A stretch of 64,000 nt of DNA from Methylophilaceae bacterium (GTDB taxonomy: Bacteria; Pseudomonadota; Gammaproteobacteria; Burkholderiales; Methylophilaceae), in the NCBI GenBank assembly GCA_018398995.1, contig CP073759.1, positions 1,318,311 to 1,382,310 on the forward strand, given 5' to 3'. Position numbers and translations under genes: made by a program. The notes under the pieces are model-generated. The model searched no databases. It was not told the origin of the DNA and saw nothing but the letters and a program-made list of their open reading frames with translations. Position 1 is the first letter of the stretch, and each line of letters begins with the position of its first letter. Of the stretch, positions 1 through 8,417 are shown one piece after another.

Positions 1-938
1 GAAGTAATGCCTGGTTCCATTGCAGAATGGCCCGCATCTTGCACAATAACATAGGTTGCATGTGGCATTGCCTGTGCAAGTAGCCAAGACGTGTATGGCG
101 GGCACACCATATCATAACGCCCTTGTACAATCACTGTAGGGATGCTTGATAGCAAAGCAGCACGCTGTAATATCGCTTCACCATTAACGAAGCACAAATG
201 ACGAATATAATGAATTTGTACGCGAGCGCGTGCAATATCAGCAAGTTGTTCTGCAATTTGCTCCGATGCTGTCAGTTTGCTAGGCGTTGCTTTTGAAGCA
301 ATAGGATCGAGACGCATGATGCTGTTTTCGTAATTATTCCATGCAATCGCAGCGGGATGGCTAATCGCTCTATCTTCAGAGGCTATTCGTTTTTCAAAGG
401 CAGTTAAGACATCCGCTTGTTCATCACTTGGTAAATAATCAACTAAGGTTTGCCATACTTCTGGATAAAAGTGTTTAATATCGCCCAGAAACCAATTTAA
501 TTCGGATTGTCGACTAAGAAAAATACCGCGCAATGTTAAAGAAATGACATGCTGGGGATGTTCGGTTGCATAAGCTAAAGCAAGTGTACTTCCCCATGAA
601 CCCCCAAATACATGCCAGCTGTCAATATTTAAATGTTGGCGCAACGCCTCTAAATCATTGACTAAATCAGTTGTGGTATTGTTCAAAAGCTCACCTTGCG
701 GTCTACTTTTACCGCACCCACGCTGGTCTAGCAAGATGATGCGATAATGCGTTGGATCAAAAAAGCGCCGCTGGCTTTGGTTGCAACCGCTGCCAGGTCC
801 TCCATGTAGAAAAACAACGGGTTTGCCAGTTGAATTGCCTGATTCTTCATAGTAAATTTCGTGCAAATCATCTATTTTTAGCCAACTCTTGTGATAACTA
901 TCTATTTCAGGATATAAATTGTAAGTGGATGGACACAT
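1..938 (-). CDS. pip: Proline iminopeptidase, 3'-truncated by window edge
   Basis: An alpha/beta-hydrolase that releases N-terminal proline from peptides, probably in the cytoplasm because no signal peptide is visible. I translated it by hand from ATG at 938; the frame stays open for 312 codons and runs off the window. It shows the oxyanion-hole motif HGGPGSG (about residues 45-51), the DQRGCGKS segment (71-78) and the nucleophile elbow GGSWGS with Ser114. Near the edge are GRYDMVCP (acid region) and DAGHSAMEPG with the catalytic His. The family is usually about 313-325 residues, so only a short C-terminal tail should be missing. It is divergent from xoxF and not obviously linked to it. Ribosome binding site is weak; start is the likeliest ATG. 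Confidence 0.9.
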   Translation of the reverse strand, partial: MCPSTYNLYPEIDSYHKSWLKIDDLHEIYYEESGNSTGKPVVFLHGGPGSGCNQSQRRFFDPTHYRIILLDQRGCGKSRPQGELLNNTTTDLVNDLEALRQHLNIDSWHVFGGSWGSTLALAYATEHPQHVISLTLRGIFLSRQSELNWFLGDIKHFYPEVWQTLVDYLPSDEQADVLTAFEKRIASEDRAISHPAAIAWNNYENSIMRLDPIASKATPSKLTASEQIAEQLADIARARVQIHYIRHLCFVNGEAILQRAALLSSIPTVIVQGRYDMVCPPYTSWLLAQAMPHATYVIVQDAGHSAMEPGIT

Positions 939-1040
939 TTTAAATTAACGCTTTCTATCTGATTTTATTAAGTATTTTATTTTACACGAATAATAATGAA
1001 ATTTTTTTTGTTAAAATGTAAATAAATTGTAACCAAAGTG

Positions 1041-1069
1041 TTGCATTTATAATTTAATTGTTTTATATT
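1041..1069 (+). promoter_or_regulatory. Candidate xoxF promoter
   Basis: A sigma70-like arrangement: TTGCAT at 1041-1046, a 17-base spacer, and TATATT at 1064-1069. It lies in the AT-rich gap between the divergent pip and xoxF genes and would give a leader of about 130 bases before the xoxF ATG at 1206. No mapped start site is available, so this is a motif-based proposal. Confidence 0.45.
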
Positions 1070-1076
1070 GCAATCC

Positions 1077-1093
1077 TCACATGTTAAATGTGA
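1077..1093. promoter_or_regulatory. Inverted repeat at the predicted xoxF transcription start
   Basis: TCACAT (1077-1082) and ATGTGA (1088-1093) form perfect 6-base arms around a 5-base spacer. The repeat sits 7-23 bases after the candidate -10 box, where a bound regulator would interfere with initiation. The arms point opposite to the CRP consensus, so it is not a CRP site. Which regulator uses it, if any, cannot be told from this window. Confidence 0.4.
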
Positions 1094-1205
1094 AATAAAA
1101 GGTGCGGTAAAAATTTGAAGCCTTAGTGATTTTGTAGTTAAAACTAAAGCCTTAAATTTGAACAGTACTTCTTTAAACCCTTAGTAATTGACTTTGGAGA
1201 AAAAC

Positions 1206-3080
1206 ATGCAAGTAAATAAAATTAAGCTAGCTTTAGGCTTAGTAGCTGCAACAATGGCAATGCCAATGGTTGCTTCAGCTGCTGCTGACCAAGAAGCAGC
1301 TATTAAAAACGCTAACAACTGGGCGCATCCACGTGGAAATCACACGAATAACGGCTTTAGTGAATTAGCGCAAATCAACAAAGGTAACGTTAAAAACCTT
1401 AAAGCAGCTTGGACATTCGCTACTGGTGTAAACCGTGGTCACGAAGGTTCACCTGTTGTTGTTGGTAACATGATGTATGTACATACAGCATTCCCAAACA
1501 ACGTATACGCACTTGATTTGAACGATAATCAAAAAATCGTATGGTCATACTTCCCAAAACAAGATCCATCAGTACAAGCTGTATTGTGCTGCGATAACGT
1601 ATCACGTGGTCTTGGTTATGGTGATGGCAAAATCTACTTGCAACAAAATGACGGTAACTTAGTTGCTTTAGATGCTAAAACTGGTGCTAAACAATGGTCA
1701 ACATTGGTTAACGATCCTAAAGTTGGTGCAACAAACACAAATGCTCCACACGTAATCAAAGACAAAATCATCACTGGTTGTTCTGGTGCTGAGTTTGGTG
1801 TACGTTGTTTCTTAGTTGCTTACAATGCTAAAGATGGTTCATTGGCATGGAAAGCATACTCAACAGGTCCTGACGCTGAAATGCTAATCGGTGATGACTT
1901 CAACTCTGCAAACCCACAATACAGTGCGTTGTCAGTATACAAAGACATCAACGGTGGTAACAAAGAAGGTGGTTCTTTTGAAGCACTTAAACTTGGCGAG
2001 ATGAAAATCGGCGAAAAAGAACTTGGTACACGTACATGGTTGAAACCACAAGCAGTTAAAGATGGTTGGCAACATGGTGGTGGTTCTACATGGGGCTGGT
2101 GGCCATATGATGCACGTACAAACTTAGTTTACTACGGCACAGGTAACCCTTCAGTATGGAACCCAGATGTACGTCCAGGTGACAACAAATGGTCAATGAC
2201 TATTTTTGCACGTGACCTAGACACAGGTATTGCTAAATGGGGCTATCAAATGACTCCACACGATGAGTGGGATTATGATGGTATTAACGAAGTAATCTTG
2301 TTCGACAAAGGTGGCAAAACATACGCTTGGCATCATGACCGTAACGGTTTTGCATATACATTCAACGCACACGATGGTTCATTAATCGCTGCTGAGAAAG
2401 TACATCCATTTGTTAACTGGGCAACACACGTTGACATGAAAACTGGTGTTCCACAAAAAGTGGCATCAGCTTCAACTCACCAAGACTACAACGCAAAAGG
2501 CATCTGCCCAGCTGCGTTAGGTACTAAAGATCAGCAGCCTGCTGCTTACTCACCTAAAACAGGTCTTGTTTATTCTCCACTAAACCACGTATGTATGACA
2601 TACGAGCCAGTTGAGTCTAAATATGTTGCAGGTCAACCATGGGTTGGTGCTACATTGACTATGTTCCCAGGTCCAGACGGTGTAATGGGTGGTTTTGCTG
2701 CTTATAACCCAATGACCAACAAAAAAGTATGGTACAACAAAGAGAAATTCTCTGCTTGGAGTGGTGCTTTAACAACTGCTTCAAACTTAGTGTTCTACGG
2801 TACTCTTGATCGTTGGTTTAAAGCTTTAGATGCACAATCAGGTAAAGAACTATGGAAATTCCAAGTTGGTTCTGGTGTGATTGGTAATGCATTTACATAT
2901 GGTCATAAAGGTAAACAGTACGTTGGTACACTATCAGGTATTGGTGGCTGGGCTGGCGTTGCGATGAACCTTGGCTTGACTACACCAACAGACGCACTTG
3001 GTGCTGCTGGTGGTTATGCTGAACTAGTGAAATACAACGCTGCTCCTGGTGGCGGTGCATTAACAGTGTTTAGTCTATAA
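1206..3080 (+). CDS. xoxF: Lanthanide-dependent methanol dehydrogenase XoxF (PQQ)
   Basis: Periplasmic quinoprotein that oxidises methanol (and often formaldehyde), passing electrons to a dedicated cytochrome c. I chose ATG 1206, preceded by GGAGA at 1196-1200; an in-frame TTG at 1188 adds six residues and has no ribosome site. The 624-residue precursor has a signal peptide ending near ASAAA. Family landmarks visible: adjacent cysteines 128-129 (disulfide near PQQ), Glu196 in GCSGAEFG, Asn314 in GTGNPSVWNP, and DEWDYDG with catalytic Asp356 and Asp358. The second Asp is the extra metal ligand that marks lanthanide enzymes; calcium-type MxaF has Ala there. Repeated W-docking motifs fit the eight-bladed propeller. 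A clade such as XoxF4 is plausible but needs a tree. No mxaF is present in the window. Confidence 0.96.
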   Translation: MQVNKIKLALGLVAATMAMPMVASAAADQEAAIKNANNWAHPRGNHTNNGFSELAQINKGNVKNLKAAWTFATGVNRGHEGSPVVVGNMMYVHTAFPNNVYALDLNDNQKIVWSYFPKQDPSVQAVLCCDNVSRGLGYGDGKIYLQQNDGNLVALDAKTGAKQWSTLVNDPKVGATNTNAPHVIKDKIITGCSGAEFGVRCFLVAYNAKDGSLAWKAYSTGPDAEMLIGDDFNSANPQYSALSVYKDINGGNKEGGSFEALKLGEMKIGEKELGTRTWLKPQAVKDGWQHGGGSTWGWWPYDARTNLVYYGTGNPSVWNPDVRPGDNKWSMTIFARDLDTGIAKWGYQMTPHDEWDYDGINEVILFDKGGKTYAWHHDRNGFAYTFNAHDGSLIAAEKVHPFVNWATHVDMKTGVPQKVASASTHQDYNAKGICPAALGTKDQQPAAYSPKTGLVYSPLNHVCMTYEPVESKYVAGQPWVGATLTMFPGPDGVMGGFAAYNPMTNKKVWYNKEKFSAWSGALTTASNLVFYGTLDRWFKALDAQSGKELWKFQVGSGVIGNAFTYGHKGKQYVGTLSGIGGWAGVAMNLGLTTPTDALGAAGGYAELVKYNAAPGGGALTVFSL

Positions 3081-3115
3081 TTTATAGCTAAATTCAGTTT
3101 AGTATGAAGTAATAA

Positions 3116-3148
3116 AAACACCTCGCTTCGGCGAGGTGTTTGTTTTTT
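3116..3148 (+). terminator. Intrinsic terminator of xoxF
   Basis: Perfect 11-base stem AAACACCTCGC (3116-3126) and GCGAGGTGTTT (3131-3141), closed by a stable TTCG tetraloop and followed by a T-rich tract. It lies 36 bases after the xoxF stop, so xoxJ is either expressed from its own promoter or by read-through. Confidence 0.93.
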
Positions 3149-3354
3149 ATAGCTGTGCTTCCTGCTAATTAATCTAGGTGCTATCACAAAAATATTACGT
3201 ATAAAAAAAGTGGTACATCGTGAGTGATATAGGTTTAAATCGCAGTGCAGATATTCATGGTTTTAATTAAGGTAAGAACTTTTAGTGCTGGTTATACTCT
3301 ATCTTTAGTTGGAAAGTATTAAAATTCATTCTTGAATCCAAAAGGAAATAAATA

Positions 3355-4275
3355 ATGTTAAATAAATTAAAAAAGCTGGGCTTAGCAACAGTTTTTATGA
3401 CGATTTCGAGTTTTAGTTATGCAGATGCAATTGATGAAATTCCACCGTTAAACCCAGATGAAGGAAGACCTGGTGAGCAGGCAAGAGTGCCAAGCTTAGA
3501 TGAGTTTAGAGTATGTGCAGATCCAGATAACATGCCCTTTTCAAATAACAAACAAGAAGGATTTGAAGATAAGATTGCAGCAGTGCTTGCAGAAGATTTA
3601 GGACAGAAATTATCATTTATGTATGCATTCAACCGTTTTGGATTTTTAAGAAACACTATTAATGCAAGACGCTGTGATGTATTGATGGGTGTACCACCGG
3701 ATTATGACCCAGTAAAAACCTCTAAACCTTATTATCGCACTGGCCATGTCTTTGTATGGCGTGAAGAAAGTGCTTATGACATTAATGGGTGGGATTCTCC
3801 GGACCTTAAAAAAGGATTAGTTGGAACAACAGATAAATCACCTACAACAGTTCCACTGAATGATAATGATATTATTGGCAACGCTAAGCCTTATCGAATT
3901 CAGCGTGATTTGAACAAAAAACCTAGTGAGATGATTGATGATCTTGCAAAAGGTGAAATTGATGTAGCAGTTGCGTGGGGACCAATTGGTGGTTATTTTG
4001 CAAAGCAATCTACAGTGCCAATGGTAGTAAGGCTTGCACCAGAATATGAGAAGGTCAATGCGCGTGGAAAAACCTACTGGAATATGTCAATTGGTGTACG
4101 TCATAGCGATAAAGAGCGTATGAAATTAATACAAGGCGCTTTAGATCGCAACCACGATAAAATCATGAAAATTTTGGCAGATTATGGCATTCCGACCGTG
4201 CCAGTTGTTGAAGATGACAATATTATGAAAACCTTTAAAGATAATAAAAAGAAACAGCTAAAGTCGGGTGACTAA
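3355..4275 (+). CDS. xoxJ: XoxJ, periplasmic solute-binding-like partner of XoxF
   Basis: A 306-residue extracytoplasmic protein of the solute-binding (type 3) fold that accompanies XoxF in methylotrophs; in the family it is thought to help activate or assemble the dehydrogenase rather than to feed a transporter, and no ABC genes are nearby. A signal peptide (KKLG...SSFSYADA, cleavage near residue 24) is followed by the typical opening DEFRVCADPDNMPFSN and a two-lobed body with GEIDVAVAWGPIGGYF. The ribosome site AAAGGAAA lies just before ATG 3355. It is separated from xoxF by a strong terminator and from the downstream cytochrome by 162 bases. Identification rests on context plus recognisable XoxJ/MxaJ sequence. 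Confidence 0.9.
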   Translation: MLNKLKKLGLATVFMTISSFSYADAIDEIPPLNPDEGRPGEQARVPSLDEFRVCADPDNMPFSNNKQEGFEDKIAAVLAEDLGQKLSFMYAFNRFGFLRNTINARRCDVLMGVPPDYDPVKTSKPYYRTGHVFVWREESAYDINGWDSPDLKKGLVGTTDKSPTTVPLNDNDIIGNAKPYRIQRDLNKKPSEMIDDLAKGEIDVAVAWGPIGGYFAKQSTVPMVVRLAPEYEKVNARGKTYWNMSIGVRHSDKERMKLIQGALDRNHDKIMKILADYGIPTVPVVEDDNIMKTFKDNKKKQLKSGD

Positions 4276-4437
4276 GGCTTAAAACTTAGGTAAAATGTTG
4301 GGCTTATTTGAGTTATGCAAAATCAAAAGTTCTGTCAACCAAATAATTTATTGTTCGTTTAATGTTTGTACGTGGTTAATACGGTAAGTGTAAAAACTAA
4401 CGACACTCATTTTGTTAAGTAGATACAGGGAGATCAC

Positions 4438-5007
4438 ATGTTAGGTAACAAAACATTGAAGTCAACTCTAATGGTTGGCTTGTTAACAATCGCAGGAATG
4501 TCAGTTTCTTTTCAAGCAAGTGCTGCTTGTAAATTAGTTTCAGTGATTGATGGTAGTCCGTTAAATATTAAAGTAACAGCTGAAGACTCAGAAGCAGCAA
4601 AAACATTTTTGGAAACATGTAAGAATCCATACAATGAAATTTTCGCAAAAGATCCTGAGAAACTTAAGAAGTTAGGTAAAAGAGCATATAACTATAATAA
4701 CTGTACAGGTTGCCATGGTGGTAAATTAGAAGGTGTGATGGCGCCTGGTTTGAAAAAACAGCCAGTTGGTGGTCAAAGTCAATGGGACAACATGTGGGTT
4801 TATCCACAAAATGCAACAGATAAAGGTATGTTTGAAACAATTGCTGGCGGCACACCTGGTAAATCTGCAAAAGGTGCTATGTTTAAATGGCATAAGCAAG
4901 TTGAGGGCCATACCGGTGATGGTTTGACGACGGATGAGATATTACAAGCAATTGCTTACATTCGTACTCACTATGAAGGTACGGATGGTAAAACTTGGTT
5001 GAAATAA
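4438..5007 (+). CDS. xoxG: XoxG-type cytochrome c (periplasmic copy)
   Basis: Mono-haem cytochrome c expected to accept electrons from XoxF. It has 189 residues, a Sec signal peptide (cleavage near ASA-A, residues 28-30), and a single haem site CTGCH (Cys89, Cys92, His93). A Met such as Met148 in KGAMFKWHK is a candidate sixth ligand. The segment WVYPQNATDKGMFETI resembles MxaG/XoxG cytochromes. Cys31 directly after the signal and Cys61 are conserved in the second copy downstream and could form a disulfide; because the paralogue keeps this Cys in addition to its own lipobox, Cys31 is probably structural and not lipidated. AGGGAG precedes ATG 4438. Confidence 0.87.
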   Translation: MLGNKTLKSTLMVGLLTIAGMSVSFQASAACKLVSVIDGSPLNIKVTAEDSEAAKTFLETCKNPYNEIFAKDPEKLKKLGKRAYNYNNCTGCHGGKLEGVMAPGLKKQPVGGQSQWDNMWVYPQNATDKGMFETIAGGTPGKSAKGAMFKWHKQVEGHTGDGLTTDEILQAIAYIRTHYEGTDGKTWLK

Positions 5008-5032
5008 CCTCTGCAATCTAGAGTAGATATTC

Positions 5033-5069
5033 AAAACGGTTACACATCAAGTGTGGCCGTTTTTTTTTG
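5033..5069 (+). terminator. Intrinsic terminator after first xoxG
   Basis: Stem AAAACGG plus ACAC paired with GTGT plus CCGTTTT, with a small internal mismatch and an ATCAA loop, ending in nine T residues. It separates the two cytochrome genes into distinct transcripts. Confidence 0.85.
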
Positions 5070-5154
5070 ATAATTGACCAATAGCAGGTAAACTATGCTC
5101 TTTCATAGACATCGCTAATAACATCATTATTTAATCAATAGTAAGGAGTTAGGA

Positions 5155-5754
5155 ATGAAAGAAGTTAAATTTGGTATTGCTCTATTGGCATTGGTAACCA
5201 TATTAACGGGTTGTGGCGGTAAAGAAGATAGTGCTACAGAAAGCAATGCGGTTGCGGAAGCGGATGGTGCAGGTTGCAATCTCGTTTCAATGATTGATGG
5301 TAGCCCTTTGAACATTAAAGTAGCAGCCGAAGATTCAGAGGCTGCAAAAACATTTTTGCAAACGTGTAAAAATCCATACAATGAAATTTTCGCAAATGAC
5401 CCTGAAAAATTAAAAAAACTTGGTCAGCGTGCTTACAATTATAATAACTGTACAGGATGCCACGGTGGTAAATTAGAAGGTGTGATGGCACCTGGACTGA
5501 AAAAGCAACCTCAAGGTGGTCAAAGTATATGGGATAACCAATGGGTTTACCCAGAAAATGCGACAGATAAAGGTATGTTTCAAACGATTGCAGCCGGAAC
5601 TCCAGGTAAATCAGAAAAAGGTGTAATGTTTAAATGGCATAAGCAGATTCAAGGACATACTGGTGATGGTTTAACCACCGATGAAATATTACAAGCAATT
5701 GCTTATATTCGCACCCATTACGAAGGTACAGACGGCAAGCCATGGTTGGAATAA
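5155..5754 (+). CDS. XoxG-like cytochrome c, predicted lipoprotein (second copy)
   Basis: A 199-residue paralogue of the preceding cytochrome: from about Cys41 to the C terminus the two proteins are nearly identical, including GSPLNIKV, the haem site CTGCH (Cys99, Cys102, His103) and KGVMFKWHK. The N terminus is different: a lipoprotein signal with lipobox LTGC (Cys20), then an acidic, flexible linker (residues 21-40). Gly at position +2 after Cys20 is not the inner-membrane retention signal Asp, so outer-membrane attachment is likely if Lol rules apply. A haem protein tethered to a membrane could take electrons from XoxF or relay them onward. AAGGAG lies before ATG 5155. The separation from copy 1 by a terminator suggests independent control. 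Confidence 0.85.
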   Translation: MKEVKFGIALLALVTILTGCGGKEDSATESNAVAEADGAGCNLVSMIDGSPLNIKVAAEDSEAAKTFLQTCKNPYNEIFANDPEKLKKLGQRAYNYNNCTGCHGGKLEGVMAPGLKKQPQGGQSIWDNQWVYPENATDKGMFQTIAAGTPGKSEKGVMFKWHKQIQGHTGDGLTTDEILQAIAYIRTHYEGTDGKPWLE

Positions 5755-5812
5755 TGCTGGGCGGCGCTTCTTAGACATGCGCTTAATTGACCAGTTTATA
5801 TGATTAGCGATG

Positions 5813-5849
5813 ACGCGCTTACCAACTAGATTTGTAAGCGCGTTTTTTT
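5813..5849 (+). terminator. Intrinsic terminator after second cytochrome
   Basis: Ten-base perfect stem ACGCGCTTAC (5813-5822) and GTAAGCGCGT (5834-5843), an 11-base loop and a run of T. It closes the methanol oxidation block and isolates ndh, whose start is only 30 bases downstream. Confidence 0.9.
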
Positions 5850-5878
5850 AGACGCAAGTTTTCAGAAGAGTGAATGAA

Positions 5879-7204
5879 ATGACAGTGGAAAAAAAATTAC
5901 ATCATATTGTTATTGTGGGTGGTGGCGCAGGTGGGCTAGAACTCGCTACTCGCCTTGGCGATACTTTGGGTAAGAAAAAAAAGGCAGCAATTACTCTCAT
6001 CGATAGTAGCCGCACTCATGTATGGAAGCCGTTATTACATGAAATTGCTGCGGGTAGTATGGATCCAGAAAAGCATGAACTTAATTACCTCGCCCAGGCA
6101 CATTGGCATCATTTTAAGTTCCGTTTAGGGCGTATGAATGGTTTAGATAGAAAGAATAATGAAGTGCTACTTGGGCCATATCACGATGAGGATGGTTTTG
6201 AGGTTATTCCTGCAAGGGGTATTCATTACGATACATTAGTGATTGCTGTTGGAAGTACAACAAATGATTTCGGTATTAAAGGTGCACTAGAGCATTCAAT
6301 TGCATTAGATACACAAGATCAAGCTGAGCGATTCCATCGTAAACTGCATAACTCATTAGTGAGAGCACAAACACAAACAACACCTATTGAAGAGGGGCAA
6401 CTCAATGTTGCTATTGTAGGCGCTGGCGCAACGGGTGTTGAATTGGCTGCGGAGCTACATAATACAACGCGTGAATTAGCCGCCTATGGTTTAGATAATA
6501 TCAATGCTGATAAAGATGTAAAGATAACAATCATTGAGGCGAGTGAACAAGTGTTGCCTGCATTACCTAAGCAGTTGGCTGACTCTGTTACATTGGAGCT
6601 TAATAAATTGGGTGTGCAAGTGAATACAGGTGAGCGAGTAACAGAGGTGACTGCAAAAGGCGTGCATACCCATAGTGGCCGCTTTATTCCATCAGCGCTG
6701 GTTGTTTGGGCTGCCGGTATTAAAGCACCCAATTTTCTTAAGCATATAGATGGATTAGAAACAAATAGTATTAATCAGTTAGTGGTTCAGCAAACGCTAC
6801 AAACTACGTTAGACGAAAATATATTTGCATTTGGCGATTGTGCAGCTTGCCCATGGATTGGACATACGTCAAATGTACCGCCACGGGCGCAAGCTGCCCA
6901 TCAACAAGCATCATTGCTGATAAAGACAATGAAACAAAGAGTAGCAGGCAAACATAAATTACCAACCTATAAATACAGAGACTATGGTTCCCTAGTTAAT
7001 TTGGGGCGTTACACAACAGTCGGTAGTTTAATGGGTGCTATATCTGGGGGGTCTATGTATATAGAAGGTCTGATTGCACGTCTGATGTATCGATCACTCT
7101 ATCAAATGCATTTGGTGGCATTACATGGATTCTTTTCGGTACTATTGCAATCGCTAGGAAGATTTATTTCACGAAGAACTGAGCCGCAGGTGAAGTTGCA
7201 TTAG
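5879..7204 (+). CDS. ndh: Type II NADH:quinone oxidoreductase (NDH-2)
   Basis: Single-subunit, non-proton-pumping FAD enzyme at the inner face of the cytoplasmic membrane; it oxidises NADH and reduces quinone. The start is taken as ATG 5879 with AGAAGAG (5864-5870) as ribosome site; the in-frame GTG at 5870 would overlap that site. In the 441-residue protein the FAD-binding VGGGAGG lies near residues 13-19, the NADH-binding VGAGATG near 180-186, and the C-terminal FAD motif appears as FAFGDCAACPW. The last about 50 residues (GLIARLMYRSLYQMHL and on) look membrane-associating. Its stop overlaps the convergent transporter gene by 4 bases. It could recycle NADH made by the formate dehydrogenase encoded downstream. 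Confidence 0.93.
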   Translation: MTVEKKLHHIVIVGGGAGGLELATRLGDTLGKKKKAAITLIDSSRTHVWKPLLHEIAAGSMDPEKHELNYLAQAHWHHFKFRLGRMNGLDRKNNEVLLGPYHDEDGFEVIPARGIHYDTLVIAVGSTTNDFGIKGALEHSIALDTQDQAERFHRKLHNSLVRAQTQTTPIEEGQLNVAIVGAGATGVELAAELHNTTRELAAYGLDNINADKDVKITIIEASEQVLPALPKQLADSVTLELNKLGVQVNTGERVTEVTAKGVHTHSGRFIPSALVVWAAGIKAPNFLKHIDGLETNSINQLVVQQTLQTTLDENIFAFGDCAACPWIGHTSNVPPRAQAAHQQASLLIKTMKQRVAGKHKLPTYKYRDYGSLVNLGRYTTVGSLMGAISGGSMYIEGLIARLMYRSLYQMHLVALHGFFSVLLQSLGRFISRRTEPQVKLH

Positions 7205-8370
7205 TTAGTCATCTTAGTATTGCGATAAACTCGGTTAATAATAGACATGCTAATAATAATAAATAGACCAAAAATTGCTATGATTGAGTTAATAGGAATA
7301 TTGCTTTTTACCATCATTAAGTAAAGCCCAAGCATAATAAGTATACCAATATGCTCATTGAAATTTTGGACTGCAATAGAGTGGCCAGCGCCAATGAGTA
7401 AGTGACCTCTGTGTTGCAGTAATGCATTCAGGGGCACCACAAAAAAGCCACTCAATACGCCAATGATAAACAATAATATACCAGCAATCACCCAGTTAGT
7501 AATACACACCATTGCAATAACAAGTCCACCCATCACGATGCCTGCTGGTAATACTTTTACGGAATTTTCTAGGGTAATGTAACGCGATGCGATGATAGAA
7601 CCAACCGCAATGCCGATAGCGACCATGGCAATAAGCTGCGTTGACTGTTCAATTGTAAAGTTTAAGATAATAGCGGCCCAAGATAGCACGACTAATCGCA
7701 GTGTTGCCCCGGCGCCCCAGAATAACGTTGTCACAGCCAAAGAAACTTGTCCTAGCGGATCTTTCCATAGCGTTCGAAAAGCATGTAAAAAATCCTGGAT
7801 AATAAAGAATAAACGCTTTTGTTCTGGTTTGTGATCTATTGGTAGTTTTGGAATATAGTAATTAAAGACAGCGGCAGCTAAATATAAACCACCAATCATC
7901 CACATGCCTATTTGAAGATGATTAGTAGCTAGCATACCACCAAGAATAGCGCCAAAAATAATGGCTGTGACAGTTGAGCCTTCCATCCAGCCATTCGCTG
8001 CGACAAGTTGATTGCTAGGTAATAATTCAGTCAATATGCCATATTTGGCTGGTGAGTAAGCCGCAGCGCCGATACCGACAATACCATAAGCATAGAGAGG
8101 GGGCATGCCAAATATCATCGCCGCACAGCCAAAGACTTTAATCAGATTTGAGCAAAACATGACACTGCCTTTTGGGAAAGCATCGGCAATAGAACCAACA
8201 AAAGGAGCAAGTACAATATAAGAAATAACAAAAAACTGCTGTAGCAACGGGGTATGCCAGTCTGGGGCACTCAAGGTTGACAGGAGTGCAATGGCAGTAA
8301 ATAACAATGCGTTGTCAGCAAGCGCCGATAAAAACTGTGCTATCAAGATAATATGAAACTGCTTATTCAT
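7201..8370 (-). CDS. lplT: MFS transporter, LplT-like lysophospholipid transporter
   Basis: A 389-residue major-facilitator membrane protein with about 12 hydrophobic segments. The opening LIAQFLSALADNALLFTAIA and the loop VPLNALLQHRGHLLIGAG are characteristic of LplT, which flips lysophospholipids inward for reacylation. In enterobacteria lplT is coupled to aas; no acyltransferase is seen here, so the substrate is inferred from family only. The start is ATG 8370; a TTG one codon upstream is an alternative. It is transcribed convergently with ndh with a 4-base overlap and shows no terminator between them. Confidence 0.82.
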   Translation of the reverse strand: MNKQFHIILIAQFLSALADNALLFTAIALLSTLSAPDWHTPLLQQFFVISYIVLAPFVGSIADAFPKGSVMFCSNLIKVFGCAAMIFGMPPLYAYGIVGIGAAAYSPAKYGILTELLPSNQLVAANGWMEGSTVTAIIFGAILGGMLATNHLQIGMWMIGGLYLAAAVFNYYIPKLPIDHKPEQKRLFFIIQDFLHAFRTLWKDPLGQVSLAVTTLFWGAGATLRLVVLSWAAIILNFTIEQSTQLIAMVAIGIAVGSIIASRYITLENSVKVLPAGIVMGGLVIAMVCITNWVIAGILLFIIGVLSGFFVVPLNALLQHRGHLLIGAGHSIAVQNFNEHIGILIMLGLYLMMVKSNIPINSIIAIFGLFIIISMSIINRVYRNTKMTN

Positions 8371-8417
8371 CAAGCTAGACCAGTGATTGTTGTGAAAGCA
8401 TCGTCTATTGGTTTTCT

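Noticed and set aside
1077-1093. xoxF palindrome as CRP site
   Set aside because: CRP needs TGTGA-6-TCACA; the arms here are in the opposite order and spaced by 5.
1188-1205. TTG start for xoxF, 18 bases upstream of the ATG
   Set aside because: The GGAGA ribosome site lies between this TTG and the ATG, and the signal peptide begins at the ATG.
4438-4540. Possible lipobox (SAAC) in the first XoxG copy
   Set aside because: Serine at -3 is poor, and the second copy keeps the same Cys in addition to a real lipobox, so it is a structural Cys.
5870-5878. GTG start of ndh
   Set aside because: It overlaps the AGAAGAG ribosome site for ATG 5879.
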